Positions 48,445 to 61,500 of a DNA stretch of 64,000 nucleotides are shown here, one piece after another. The first letter of the stretch is position 1; each line of letters starts with the position of its first letter. Position numbers and translations under genes: made by a program. The stretch spans positions 18,682,501 through 18,746,500 of the forward strand of contig NC_088113.1 in assembly GCF_036370855.1 (NCBI RefSeq), given 5' to 3'. The notes under the pieces are model-generated. The model made no database searches. It saw only the letters and a list, made by a program, of their open reading frames with translations, and was not told the DNA's origin. This DNA is from Dromaius novaehollandiae. Taxonomy: Eukaryota; Chordata; Aves; Casuariiformes; Dromaiidae.

Positions 48445-51400
48445 AATGTGTGCAGATGGACATCATATAATCTTAGTACTGCACAGTATACATTTATATC
48501 AGTCTGTGACTGAAATATTTTTACTACAGTACAGCACTCAATTCAGATTTTTTCAATGAACATCTAATTTGAAGGGAGAAAAGTCCCTTTTAAATGCTGC
48601 AAAAACTGCATTGAAAGGCGCTGTATCTCTTTGAAAGTCTGACTTAGGCTATGCACTATAATACATTTTTAAAAAAACAATTAAACAGGAAAGGAAAAAT
48701 AGCATTTTTAAAAGTACAGAACTCAAGGTTTCTAATTGGCTACTGATGCCTAGTTTAGTGGCCAGCGAGTTAATATGGAGTTATATTGGCAATTATTCAG
48801 TTAAGTTTAACTGTCTCCTGTTTGAAATGTGTATATAGAACAGTGAATATTTTCTACCTTTAAGTTATAGCCAGATATACATTCCCCTTAAAAGTAACTG
48901 GTCAAGTTTTCATCTATAAACTTTGCAGTAAGGTCAACCTTTTGCCTTGGAAATAGTGTACAAACTTGTAAATCATAATTTAAGGACTTTTTTTTCCTTG
49001 TTTCTGACTTTTTGGTGCTTTATATGGTGAGAGCTATGTTCATAATGGATCAGTGACCCATCTTTTTTCACAAGAAGTATTGCTGGAAATAAGTTTTCTC
49101 TTAGTTTTCGTGAATGACCAAAATGGCCCCCAGAGGCAGGTAAGGTTTTTTGTTAAAAGGGGCTTTCCCCCTTAAGTGAAGCTTGCAGCTGTAGACACTG
49201 CAGTGATTCCAACAGGTTAGTAAAGCTTTGAAGACCACCGGGTTTTTGTAAGCTGAAAAGACGTACTTGTGTTAGGAGGTGAAGTGGGGGGGAGGTATGC
49301 TCGTTGAAGCTTCTGATCCATCATCTTGTGCGGGATCTGCCTTTATGCTTGCTGGATAAGAGTCGTAGTTTTAGGGCTACTTAGGGCTATTTTTATGCCT
49401 TGAGCTGAGCTGTTTTTAAAAAGTGAAATTTCCATTTTCCCAATTCTTCCATACCTTTCTGAAGAGATGCAGTTCATCTTCACCTGTATTACTTTGTTTA
49501 CTGACTGTCCTCACTCCAGTTAGGATTATAGTTTTAATGTTTTACATGTGAAGTCCAGACTTTCAAGTCAACAAATTGTGATCTTCTGGGTATGGGATGT
49601 TCTGGTTGACTTAATTTTGCAGCACTGTATACTGGTGTATCCAGTAGTAATAAGCACTAACCTTGCCAAATCAGTTTCTAGATTTTTAAGCCCATATATT
49701 GAGTTATTACAGACTTGCTGAACAAAGACCAGTCTGATGGAGGAAATAGCTTAACATCACGACGCACTGGCAATTGTCATACCAGTCCCATACTGTACAT
49801 AATCTAGTCTTGTATGGTAGATATTACCCTGTAGAATGAAACTTAGTTTTCACTTAATTTTACTGGAATACTTATGCATTAAACTGTATAAAGCTTTGCA
49901 GATACACCTGACTTAAGGAAACTAACAAAACCTGTTACTGATTGCATTACTGTGAACACTGTTTACTTGTGTAGCTATTTTTTGTGGAGGAGGGAAACCA
50001 TTGTTTGTTAAGCAGCTATTAGAGATGCAGAGCACCAAGGTTAAGCTAGATGATGGATATAACAAAATGATTTTTGATTTGTTCCCATTTATTACTGATG
50101 GTTTTGTTCTACATTTGAGGCTTTCATGGTATGCAGGTCTTAAAGTTCATACATAACCAACAAGCTATCAGTTCCCCCCACCTACAACAGTGGTCTGGCT
50201 TTACTTCATCCAGACTGGTTATTCTGACACTTACCAAACTGTTAACTGTTGTGGGGTTTTTTTTTCTTTCTTTTTTTCCAGTTGGTTGCTGTCTAAGAAC
50301 CATGTATAACTTTTAGTTTGTGATAAACTGTATGGTTAAATGTAACTTTGTTTAATAACAAACTACAGAAACAAAACTGGAATAGCTCTAATTTCTTCAT
50401 GTATAACTGATCAGCTTTTCTTCTGTTCTGACATTTGCGTGCTGAATCTCATCTAAAGCTTCTCCCGGATGAAGTGGAAAGTGGTGCGTTTTTGTGGCAT
50501 GACTAGCATTTTTCTCCATGAGAAATGCAGTATTACGGTCCTGGTTGAGAAGTTCACTGTACTTCTAGAACGCTACGTTGATTTCATATAGTATTTGGGC
50601 AAAGATTGTGCATAGATTACTTGAATTTTCACTAGCTTGTTTTTTCCATTTAAAAATAAACATGTTTTTTAAGGGGTTTAATATGAAATTAGTATAGAAC
50701 TATTTCACTTTGTTTTTATGAACATGCCACATTGATAAGCAGCTTTAATCTGTAAAGTTTTTCGTAACTGCAAGAAAATATTTGAAAGCTATGCATTTTA
50801 GAGAAAGCATAAAGGTAGTCATAATGGTACTTCTAAGGATCTTTATATTAGTGTATATAAAATAGTTTGCATATACAAATATAATATATAATCTGTTTGA
50901 AATATTCTTGAATGGTAGGGGCTGTGAAACATATTATAATTTATGGAAATATTGTACACAGTAAACAGACCTCTGTCAGTACACGAATGAACTTTTGTCA
51001 TATGCATGAGAAATGTCTTATTTGGTGACTACTAATGAATGGGATTTTGCTGACCCAGTTTTGTTAGATAACCACTTTAACAAATATTATTAAATGCCAC
51101 TTTGATCAGTTTGCTTTAGTGTAAAAATACATATTTTGTTCAAATTAATTTAAAACAGTATGAAAATAACTTTTGTATGAAGATTTGTTCCAAACTCAGT
51201 GGTGGCAAACAAATCTGGTAATTAAATGCGATACACTACACTCATTCCCCCAACCTTTCCTTTGTTGAAAGCAATTAAGGTTTTATCATTAATGCAATGA
51301 ATATAAAGAAGTTGGGTTGTAAAATATCTTGTCTTATATGCCTTTGCAAAAAGACTTTATCAAGTGTGTTTTGATTAGGCTATAAATTTTACTCATTTTC

Positions 51401-51670
51401 CAAAACTTACCACCTCCCTAATAACACTGTCTCCTGACTGTTACTGTGTTTCTTTTGTGACCATCAAATCTAAGCTGAACTATGGTTGCTTCTGTTGTAC
51501 AATGGAGTCATTTGTGGAGGGTAGGGAATAATGGGTGTCCATGAAGATAAAGTACTGGCAGTACTTTCTGAGAAATACTTACCAAACTGTTTAATTTTAT
51601 ATAGCTGGAAAACCAGAGGTTGCTGCACAGAAACTAACAGCAGAATTTAAATAAAGCATTTCCTCTCACG
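48445..51670 (+). other. GID8: GID8 3' UTR (end approximate)
   Basis: AT-rich sequence after the stop, with no further gene until the intergenic region. Candidate poly(A) signals are AATAAA near 50654 and AATAAA at 50-51 kb spacing, the last good one at 51650-51655. Human GID8 also has a 3' UTR of several kb as I recall. Three Pumilio-type TGTANATA elements are present (48830-48837, 49795-49802, 50852-50859). Which poly(A) site is used cannot be decided here. Confidence 0.55.
51650..51655 (+). terminator. GID8: Candidate distal GID8 poly(A) signal
   Basis: AATAAA in TTTAAATAAAGCATTTCC, about 3.2 kb past the stop codon. A proximal AATAAA near 50654 (TTTAAAAATAAACATG) is an alternative. No strong GU-rich downstream element is seen at either. 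Confidence 0.4.
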
Positions 51671-54600
51671 ACTTTTGAGGAGGCAAACAGATACAGCTTG
51701 AAACCAGGTGAAGTACCTCTCTCTCTTTTAAGATGATTTCATTCCAACACTTTCAGCTCCTTCTACCCACAATAACAGAAAAATTGAAATGGATGTGGAG
51801 AGCACTTATGTAGCATTAAAAATGTGTGAAGTTACCTGGAAAGAATTCTGTCTCCTTTCTACTCTTTGTATGTATAGGGGAAGCCATTACATTATTCTAG
51901 GATGATTTTTATTGCTTTTTAATTTGTAAAATTTATGCTTTGTATGCTTGAGTATAAGCTTAAAAGCATTACTTAAAAAAATCCTCGACTAGTAGATGAG
52001 TGTTGCTCGACTCACTTCAAACCACTTTCTGTCCAAGTTCGTTATGAAGCTTATTAAATTGAGTCGGAGCGTGATCCCTGTGTGTCTTATCTTTGCGGGT
52101 AACTGGGCCTCCCGCTGTCCACAGTAGCCAAATGCATCCTTCAGACCCTTATCTCAAAAAATAAAAAAGGATGCAGGGTCATATTTTTGCCCTAACTCTG
52201 CCCTTAAACTACACAAGTTGAGATGGGTTCGCAGCTGTATTGTAGACCTCTATTCCATTTAGAAGCAATGTGACTGGTTAGTATATGTTCCTGCCACAAT
52301 GTTCATAATGAAAAGGAACTAGCAGGGTCTATAGTTGTTGCATGAGCAATGCTGTCCCCAGCCCTGCTTGACAGCTGGTTGCCTTTACATGCTCAGCTAC
52401 ACAGAGATAAAAAACAAAGCTTATGAGCAGTACCCTCACAATGATCTGTATTTCTCAATGGGCACACGTTGGTGGCAGGACCTGTTTCTCTTCCTTTCCT
52501 CTCCCCTCCTGCTTTCATATGATGAAGTTAAGGCTAAGGTTGGCTATGCTACTGCTGACTTGCATGCTGATGTCTTCGGGCCCTTCAGAACCAGAAAGCT
52601 CTGTGCTTTCCCTGTTGTGCCCCTTGTCTTAAACTGGGACTCCAAGCACGTGCTGCTACCCCACACCCATCTCCTGGAGGAATTCCTGCATGGGAGTCAC
52701 TATTCATTTAAAAGCAATCTACCTTTTATCAACTTCTCTGCTGATTTGCTTTATTTTTTAGCATATTGCCATCTGCAGCAAGTTTACATTGTTTGGCACT
52801 AGAAGCCACATACGTTTTCTTCAAAGTGTGGGCAAGTTGTGTTTAAATGGCTTCTAGATAGCAAGAGGCGCTCAAACTACAACTGCACTGTCCTTTCAGA
52901 AGACAACAGTTGTCTTCTGCGGAGTGTGAGAGACTTTCGTGCTCCACTCCCCTCAACCACAGCATTTGTTTTTGATCAGTGCTTAACAAAATCTTTAATA
53001 TAACCATTCTGTTATTGTGGATAAATTTTAGTGATAGATAACTCAAATATTAACCCAATAATCTTTTGTTTGGTTTAATCTTTTGGCAGGTTAAACTGAG
53101 CATATGAAAAACGAGCAGACTGTGTTCTCACATAAGATTATTTTCTTAAGTTAGTGCCTGTCTTTTGAATTGATTCCATTTGCCATTTAATCAGCTCAAT
53201 GGGAGATTTGCTTTCAGAAAATTATGCAGCAGTGAAAGGAACAATTTCTGTGCTTTCACTTTTTAGACTTATTTATGTGCATGTGGTAGATGCTACAAGC
53301 TGGCTGTTAACTTAACACTCAAACGCATTTTTTAACCACAGCTATTTTTGAAAGTGAAACTTGCTTCTTACGTGAGAGGCAAATCAGTCAAAGCAGCTAT
53401 TCATTGAAGAGACGTTGAGTAGCACAAGGAGGGGAATTGAAGGAGTGCAACAAATACAGAAAGCTTTGTATGCCGTACTAAAATTATGATTTGATTTGGA
53501 AGCTGAGCAAGCTGATAGCCAATGGGGTAGTATCAATGCTTACATCTGCAGTAACGGGACTGTAACATAGGCATGTTAGCTCGTACCTGGGTATGAGCTA
53601 ATCTGTTTTATCCAGCTCTGGTTACTGTATCATGCCTAAGATCTCAGCTCTTGAGTTCTGTTCTGAGCTTGTTACATGCTTTAACTTGTGTAGTTACATC
53701 AGCATTCATCTCCTCTCCCACCTAGAATTAATTAATTCCAAACACATATACCATTTAAAAGATAAGGATATATATACCCCTAATTCTCCTAATCCCTCAT
53801 CACAGATTGAACAATGGTTTCAATTTTAGGCTGCAGTTCTCCAGGACCTGGCTCCCTCTTCTGGAAACGGGCATGTTAGCAGAACGAATAAAAATACTTT
53901 CTTTGCATAGTTTCCTGTCCAAATAACTGAAGGGAAGTCTGCAACCTGATGATGACTGAGCCCCACGGTTACCACACAGGGTCCCCTCAGTTCCCCCTTG
54001 TACCTAAGCCTGGTGGTATTTGCTTCCTCTGGCAGCAGGAGGACTGTGCAGCCGTACCTGAGGCCTTTTGAGGCAGATCTCCTTCCTCGGAAAAGCTGAG
54101 GCAAAGAACAGTATGATTTTGCTTTTGTCATCAGCTCTGGAGACCTCCTTGTTTTGGAGTCATCTCTATGGTGTGTGAAGAACCTTTTATTAGTTCCTGG
54201 TCTAAAGTTCAGCTCAATAACGCTTTTACTCATCTTGATTTCAGTTGCTAGCTGCTCTTCAGAGACTTGCAAAGTATTCCTGTTAGGAGAAGAATGGGTG
54301 AGGTAGCTAAGCATTAGTCTGCTACAGGCTTCATTTGAATGAGCATTTACAGGCTGCTGGTTTTCCTGGCTGGAGGAGCAGCAGAGGGGAGAAGCTCTGC
54401 TCGCTCTCCCGAGGGCCGCGGACGACCTTGGTGGGGCTGTGCCGGAGCTCCTGCTCCCTCCTCCGCTGAAGCGGAGTTTCGCAGTGCCCGTGTCCACGCT
54501 GCCGTCGGCCATGCAGTCACCTGAGCAATGTCTTAGCAAAGCTCTTCCTCTTGCTCATTCATAGTCCTGAAGTGAGTCACAAATCCCCTTGTTTTGGACT

Positions 54601-54780
54601 AAGATAACTATTATTTTAATTACCTCCGTAAGTCTGATTATCTCTCCCACATACTTTAAAGGAAGGCAAAAGCTCTTGTTTAAATCAGGCTGTAACAATA
54701 CTTACTCCGGTTTCTTTTTTCCTTAAACTCTTCAGATAGTAACATCATACTCGTTTTTAATCCTTAAAACGAGCAGGCAG
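51671..54780. other. Intergenic region between GID8 and SLC17A9
   Basis: About 3.1 kb with no supported gene. It holds a 23-bp near-palindrome at 52897-52919, a small GC-rich islet at about 54360-54530 and a 237-codon unassigned frame (minus, 53826-54539). A 155-codon plus-strand frame at 52335-52802 has no recognisable protein features. Confidence 0.65.
52897..52919. repeat. Perfect inverted repeat, 11-bp arms with a 1-nt spacer
   Basis: CAGAAGACAAC, one A, then GTTGTCTTCTG. This is an exact hairpin-forming near-palindrome in intergenic DNA with no T-run after it. Function unknown. Confidence 0.85.
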
Positions 54781-55560
54781 AGGCTTTCCTGCAGCCGCCC
54801 CTGCGAGGGTGAGGGGGCAGGAGGCAGTCCCACAAACCGTGCTGGTGGCATTGCGCTTTCCAGGTGCCCGAAGGAGGGTGACGAAGGCCAGCGAGACATG
54901 GGGGAGGCACGCGAAGAGGTGGGGGGGACCCCGCTTCTTCCCCCTCTGTTTTTTTGAACCTGCTCGATTTTGCCGGTGATGCAGGTGTAATTATTTACCG
55001 GGGGGGGGGGGGTGGATAAAACGAGGCCCTAATTCTGCCCTGGCCCCCCCCCCGCCCCGCGCAGCGTGGCGGCGCCGCGGGTTCGAGGCCGCCCGGGGGC
55101 CGGTGTCGGCGGGGCTTGCCGGGACTTCCCGGAACGGCGCGGCGGGAGGCGCTGACACGTGGCCGCGCCGGGGGGGCGGGGGGGAGCCGGGGCGATGTGA
55201 GCCGGCGGGGCCGGGAGGCGCTGCGCGCATGGCCGCGGGCGGCGGCAGGAAGGTGCCGCCGTGCAGCGCCGAGCACGGCCCGCGCCCCGCGCAGCCCCCG
55301 GGCGTGCGGAGGGACGGCGGCGCCGAGCCCTACTGGTCCAGGTAGGGCTGCGGAGCGGGGGCCGCGCTGTGCCGGGGCCCGAAACCGGGCAGCGGTGTGG
55401 GGGGACAAGGGGAAACCTGGGGCTCCGGGTCCTGGTTGGAGCCTTCGCTCGGGGAGCTGCGGGCAGCGCTGTGCCGGGAGCCGCGGCGATCCGGGCAGAG
55501 CCCCAGGAGCAGCCGGGCAGCAGCGAGGCAGCGCTGGCTGCTCTCCAAGTCGAGTAGTTA
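54780..55560 (+). promoter_or_regulatory. SLC17A9: SLC17A9 CpG-island promoter
   Basis: Very GC-rich segment around SLC17A9 exon 1, with long G- and C-runs (G14-type run near 55000-55012, C-run near 55045-55052, G8CG7-like block near 55169-55184) able to form G-quadruplexes. No TATA box. High GC continues through intron 1 to about 58.3 kb. Confidence 0.7.
55229..55341 (+). CDS. SLC17A9: SLC17A9 exon 1 (start codon)
   Basis: ATG at 55229 (GCGCGCATGG); donor GGTCCAG|GTAGGG at 55341/55342; 113 nt, exit phase 2. The end of the exon, GVRRDGGAEPYWSR then PE, lines up with human EARRDMAGDTQWSRPE, which identifies the exon. The proposed 37-residue cytosolic N-terminus is about 18 longer than the human form and rich in Gly/Pro. 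The frame is also open upstream to an ATG at 55103, so the start could be earlier. Confidence 0.85.
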
Positions 55561-58500
55561 CGGGACGCAAAAATGAGACTCACACCCACTTTTTAAGTCC
55601 AAACTGACTGCTTTTAACAGCACGGGCATAACCTTCAAAACCGGTGTTTGGCACCGGTGTCGCTTAAAATTTTAAGATTTTTTTTCCCTCTAAAGAAATT
55701 GAAAAAAATCCCTCTCTCTGTCTTCTCTTTTCTAATTGCTCTCTCAGAGTTAGTAAAACCTGGGGGGGGAATTCCCGTCTGGATTTGCATGCAACAAAGT
55801 TTCCATTTAGATCTTGTTTCCTCTGAGAAACGTTAACACGTTTTGCCAGAAGAAAACCTCGGTTTTCCTAAAAACGCGAACCATAGATAGCCGCTTTCCG
55901 AAGCAAAAGAGACTGCTGGCGAAATACCCACAGAGAAAGATGTGTTTCGAAGTGATTCGGACCGTCGTGAGCAGCGACCGCGGGTAATTGCGGGATTTCG
56001 GTTTGCGCAAAGGAGCAGCGGGATCCCCGGAGCTGCAATCGGCCTCTTATCTATATTGCAGCAATTCGGCACAGCGGCGGTCGCGGCCCTGGCGCTGGGC
56101 ACGTGCATGCGGCTGCGCCGCGGCCGGGTGCCGTTTCGGTCCGGCGGGCGTTTTCCGTGCGGCGGGTGCGAATCGGTAGCTCTCGGCGTTTGCAGCTGCC
56201 TCGCGAGCTCCTGCGCGCAGGGAGGTTTAGTCGAGCGGGGAAGCGATGCGGCCTCGACGCCGGCGGCCTGAGGAGAGGGAAACCCGTATCTCAGCGGGTT
56301 TATTTTTCCCCCTTTGCTCCTGCTGCTTCTCCTTTCGTTCTCTTGTCCTCCAGCTGCTCATCCTTCCTTTTCCCCCGCGGTTTATCCTGCCTCTCCCAAA
56401 CTTTCCCGTGGGTTTCCGATGGCTCCGCTGTCACCCGGCTGTTCTCGCTCTTCCAAGAGCAACGTGTTGGGGCTGGAAAAAGCCCTCACGTTTGTGTGAC
56501 CCATCTGGCTGTTGGATAACGCTTTTTGTCGGGAGATTTTGACGTGCCAACCACGACCCTGTAGCCCGTAGATACGTGTCCGCACCTCCGGCGTGAAAAC
56601 GGACGCACCGAGGAGAAAAATCCCTTGCTGAAGGTCGCCGACGAAGTTATCGGCGCTCCGGAGATCGCGGTTTGGACGGCGCTTCTGGAGGAGAGATGTG
56701 GCACGGAGAGCTCGGCACGTCCCGGGGCGGAGGAGGCCCGGAGACGCGGGGCGTCGCGGCACTTTCCGGCGTGCCGTGCCCCGCTCCTCTCACCGCAGCT
56801 CGTGCCCTTTAGTTGCGGGGTTTATTTTTATTGCACGAAGCACGCGTGTGTATTACCAGCACCTTTTCCCGCTTTCTCCGTCCGGCTTGAACGACTCCCT
56901 CCAGCTCGTGTGAGCTGCTGAAATCTGCCAGCGTCTCTGCTTTTGCCGAGAGCAGGAGCTGCGGAGGGGCCGGTGGCGGGGCGCGTGCCGGGGGGCAGCG
57001 GGAAGGCGGCCGCGGCCCCGGGGGACAGCCCCGGCGAGGGCGGCACGTGCCGCCGAGGGCCGACGCCGCTCGTGACGGGGATGCGGAGCTGCTTCTCCCG
57101 CAGCCTTTGCCACCGCCGCTTTGCGCTGAGGTGGGTTTTCCCGGCTGGATATGCTCCCTCCGGAGCAGGCTGCGGGCCATGGCCTCCTTTCTCCTCCCTG
57201 CTTGCTTTGTGCATCAATCTCCACCGATGCATCGAAAAATACAGCGGAAGCATATGAGCGTACGGAGCGGCGAGGAGAGTGACTCCGAATGCCGAGAAAG
57301 CTTATGCAGAAAATCTCTATTTGCTTCAGGGGGGAAAAGTGCAATTTAGGTCTCTCAGCAGCTAAATAGTAGCAAATACCTACGCACGTTGCAGGCTACT
57401 GCGTTTTGCTTGGTCACCGGCTGGGGGAGAAAGCCATTACCTGCAGGCGATAAAGCGATTGCTGCCGGTTCGGGACCAAATTGACATGTTTTTGGTGCAA
57501 ATCGTCCTTGCGGTGCAAGACCAGGAGGGCCCCGAGGGCGTCCGGTGGCCGAGGCAGCCCTGGCCTGCTCCTTCTCCCAGGCAGCAGATGTAAGGTTTTC
57601 TGCTTGCCGCGCTGGTTATTCCATACGTTCACAGGTGCACGCGGTGCAGAGGGCTCCAGCCTTCGAAGCACCAGCCAAGAAGCTTCCCGTTACTCCCGCC
57701 AGACATCGGCGCTGAAGCTCCTTATCGGCCTCATCAGGAAATAGCAATAAATTAATTTGCTGCGGGCAGAGCTGCCCGGCGTGTTTGCCTCTGCCTTGTG
57801 CCTCCGTCCCTCTCCGTGACAGCCCCTTTGACACCGTTATAAACGGGCTTGTGCCGGGCCAGATTAACCTGCATTTATCATAATTCCAGTGCAGAGCAAA
57901 AGGTGCTCGTTTCAATGTAAGAAAAGCACCCGGGTTGTTTCCCGGGCAGAAGGTGGGTTTGCTCAGCGGCGTGGAAAGCGCGGCGGTCCGTGCCCGGTAC
58001 AGCGCATGCCGCTGCTGCCGGAGCAAAGCGAGCCGGTTTGCTCAGGGCTTCGTGCTCTGGCCATAAATATAATCAAATAAAAGCAATGTAAAGAGGGCGT
58101 GCTCTCACTAAGCCTTTAACTCCGTAGTTTGTGGGCAGAGCGGGAGCGAGCTGAGGTTAGCGGGGCTGCAGGCGGAGAGGCGTTTGCCTCCGCGGGGGCC
58201 GCGGGTTTGCAGTGGAACGAGGGTCTCGGCGCTGGCGGCAGGAGCAAATCCTCTTCCTCCCCTTCTTCGCGGTGCAGGGAACCAGTTCTCTCACCAAAAC
58301 TGTGTTCAGTTTTGGTATATGGTATACTAAACCTGGTATTCATATGCCAAAACTGCACCCACTTTTGTTAGCATATTGTTATTAATTTTATCTTAAACTT
58401 GCCAGCTTCTCTCTCTGGGCCATTTGGCCACAACATGTCTTGTCTCTCACTGAAGCATTGCTCCTTCTCCCTCGTATTTCGGAAGGGTAACAAGCCATCT

Positions 58501-61500
58501 CCCTCGGGAAATGAATAGGCAAGCCCAATAACCAGTGTTATAGCAAATACCTGGATAGGGAGCCTCATGCAAATGCCTCCAGCCTCGTGTGCTGACCTTT
58601 CCTTCCCTGTCCTGGAAAGAACAGTTCCTAAAGCTTTTGTTTGCGGAAAAAAGTCAAGCAAACCGGCTTTCCGCCTCGGCGCTCGCCTTGCTCCGCGGCT
58701 GAGCGGCCCGTTGCGCCTTGCAGCCTGCAGACGGACGCTGTGGTCTTGCCGCTGGGGTCAAACGGTGCTTGCAATAAAAGTTAGCGTGAAAAAGTCACCG
58801 CGTGAGATGCGCTGCGTGTCTCGGAGCAGTGGGACTGCTCTGACCTTTAGTTTTTCAAGGCCAACCCATCCGCCCTGTAAGTCCTCGCTGTGCGCGGAGC
58901 TGCCTCTCACCGTGCCGCTTCCCCGTCGCCCTCTCGCCCTCGGCAGGCCCGAGTCCCGCGTGTGGACGGTGATGCTGCTGCTGGGGACGTGCCTGCTGTA
59001 CTGCGCCCGCGTCGCCGTGCCCATCTGCGCCGTCGCCCTCAGCAGCCGCTTCGACTGGGACAAGAAGCAGTCCGGCGTCGTGCTGAGCAGCTTCTTCTGG
59101 GGTTACTGCCTGACGCAGGTTATCGGCGGACACATCAGCGACCGGTACCGGAAATTATTTTTATGTTTTCATCTGCTTGGGCTTTTCCAGTGATGCTTCC
59201 TCTGCTGTGACCGTGCAGTTCAGGTCTTGGCAGTGGATGAAGGGGAGCAGCTTTATGGGGCACTGCAGATTGCACCGAGCATGCAATTCCCATTGCTCTT
59301 CCCATCAGGGCCCCCAGCCGTGATTCACACGCAGTTTTGACTATCCCACTAAATTCCTGGGTCTTAAAATTGCTGCTATACTTACAGCTAGGTATGCACT
59401 GAAGAACTTTGCAGAGGCAAAATCTCCAGCAAAGGTGGGGAGTGCCTAGATGATGATCACTGCTTTAACAATTCCTGCACAGCCACCACAGTGGTTATAT
59501 TAATGGACACTTAGACCAACATAGCATTTTTCACCTGCATAATGTTTCTAATGGAGGTAGTTTTTAGTAGTCATTCAGTTGTTGCAATAAAAATAAGAAA
59601 GCCCACATCCTAAAGTGTTAAGCTGATTTAAAAAAAAATAGCAGGTGTAAAGCAGATCTTATTTTAGAAAAGTGATAAATGGCAGTGCTCTTGCATAGTT
59701 CACAGCCGCTGCTCGCAGGGAGTGTTATTTGTCCATTAACAAGCAGTTAAATACACGTGGTGTTGCACAGATGCTTGGAAGGGTTTACAGCCAAAATTGC
59801 TAACCAGAGGAAGAAAATATTTCTTTTTTGCAAGGAATTCAGCCTTTTTCTGTTTGATCTGCACGGCCTGTGTTCTCGTTCTCATTTCAGCACCTGCGGG
59901 TTTTCCACCCTGTGTTCTTGTGCAATCTTTTCACAAGCAAGCCCCCATCACCCTTTCCAGCCACATCTGGGGAAAGCACATGCCTCCATGCGACTACCCC
60001 AGTTGGCTTTAAGGAAAGATCTCAGTAATTTCCTGCTTGAGTTACTCTGCCCAACCGCCCTGTCTTTAGTGAGGAGCACTTTCCTACGAAACCTTTTGTG
60101 AGGAGCACGTACCTGGAAGGAGTTCGTTATCCATGCAGTGCACTATGCCATTTCGTTACGCTCCTTCATAGTTTGCAAGCAAATGCTTGCCAAAAAATAA
60201 AATGTTAACGGACAAGCATGGCTGATGCAAAAGAGCAAATGGAAGCGAAAACAATGGCATTGTTCGAGGAAGAGGGAACAGTGACAGCAGGGCTGAATTC
60301 CCCGGCGTAGGAGACCTTCAGCCTTGCTGGAAAGCTGTCTCGCGGCCCTTCCCGGGCATCGCCTCCTCCCGTGTGCTCCCGCCGGCCGGCACACGGCTCC
60401 GGTGGAGGGGCAAGGGAAGGGCTTTGCTGACCCTCGTCCCCAAGGGGCTACAGAGGAGAAGAACAGGTTGGACTGAAAAATCACTCTTAAAAACAGGCTA
60501 AACCGGGATGAACACTCCTGGGTCTTGTTTGGGGGCCTTTGCCCTTTTGGCCTTTGCTCGTTTTTGACGCACGTTTTCTGTCTTCCAGAATAGGAGGCGA
60601 AAAAGTCCTTCTCCTCTCGGCGTCAGCCTGGGGCTTCCTCACGGTCATCACCCCGCTGCTCACCCACGTCAGCTCTGCCCACCTGGTCTTCATGACCTGC
60701 TCCAGGTTCCTCATGGGGCTGCTGCAAGGTGAGGCGAGACCGGCCCCAGCACGCGTGCGCTTCCCTGCCAGGGGCTTCCTTACGGGGCAGCGCGTGGGCG
60801 GTAACTTCGGGTGCAAGTTCGGTTTGCAATGCACAAACTCTTCTCCCATGTGTTCGGGCAACCACCTGGCTCAAAACTGCCTCCACATCTAGAACTTCTG
60901 CAGGAAAAAAGTGCCATTTCTAGATGATGTCACTGCTAAGTCGCTCCCCTGTAGAAATCTGTCTGCAAGGTGTGGGCTGCCACCGAAAGAAGCTGCAGTT
61001 GCTTGCTTTGGAAATCATAAACGGTCCTGTTTGATCTTCTATTTTTTAAAACTCCTTGAAAACGCTTTGTGAAAATTGGTCCTTCTCAAATCTTTGACTC
61101 CTTTGGGATGATTTTCCTTCCCTTTTGCTGAGCTGCAACAGTGGGGGACTATGACAATAAGTGCATTGGCAGTGACAAATTTACTGTAGTAACAGTGATG
61201 CTAGAAACAAAGTGTTAGGGAGAGGGTGCAAATAAACCTTGCATGGACATGGATTCATCCATTTCATTTTATATCCCTGTTTTGTGTTCACCAAAAGTCT
61301 CGTTGCCTTGTCTGGGTGTTTAGCTCCCATGGGATCTTTTCAATTTGCTTTGCTTTGCTCGTGAGCGGGTGCCGGGCGACTGACCCGTCCTGCTTGCCTT
61401 GCTCCCAGGGGTGTATTTCCCCGCGCTGGCCAGCCTCCTTTCGCAGAAGGTGCGGGAGAGCGAGCGCGCCTTCACGTACAGCACGGTGGGGACCGGCTCG

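Noticed and set aside
52335-52802. 155-codon plus-strand intergenic frame
   Set aside because: No recognisable domain, no CpG island or promoter nearby and no splice-linked partner; length is compatible with chance.
55116-55607. Overlapping frames on both strands over SLC17A9 exon 1
   Set aside because: Only the frame with MAAGGGRKVPP...WSR joins exon 2 in phase; the rest are shadows.
56103-57349. Several 100-160 codon frames in SLC17A9 intron 1
   Set aside because: They occur in all frames and both strands of GC-rich intron, as expected when stop codons are rare; no conserved motifs.
58567-59193. 208-codon plus-strand frame taken as a longer SLC17A9 N-terminus
   Set aside because: It contains exon 2 in frame but extends upstream through the CGGCAG acceptor and downstream past the donor; the human match starts exactly at the acceptor.
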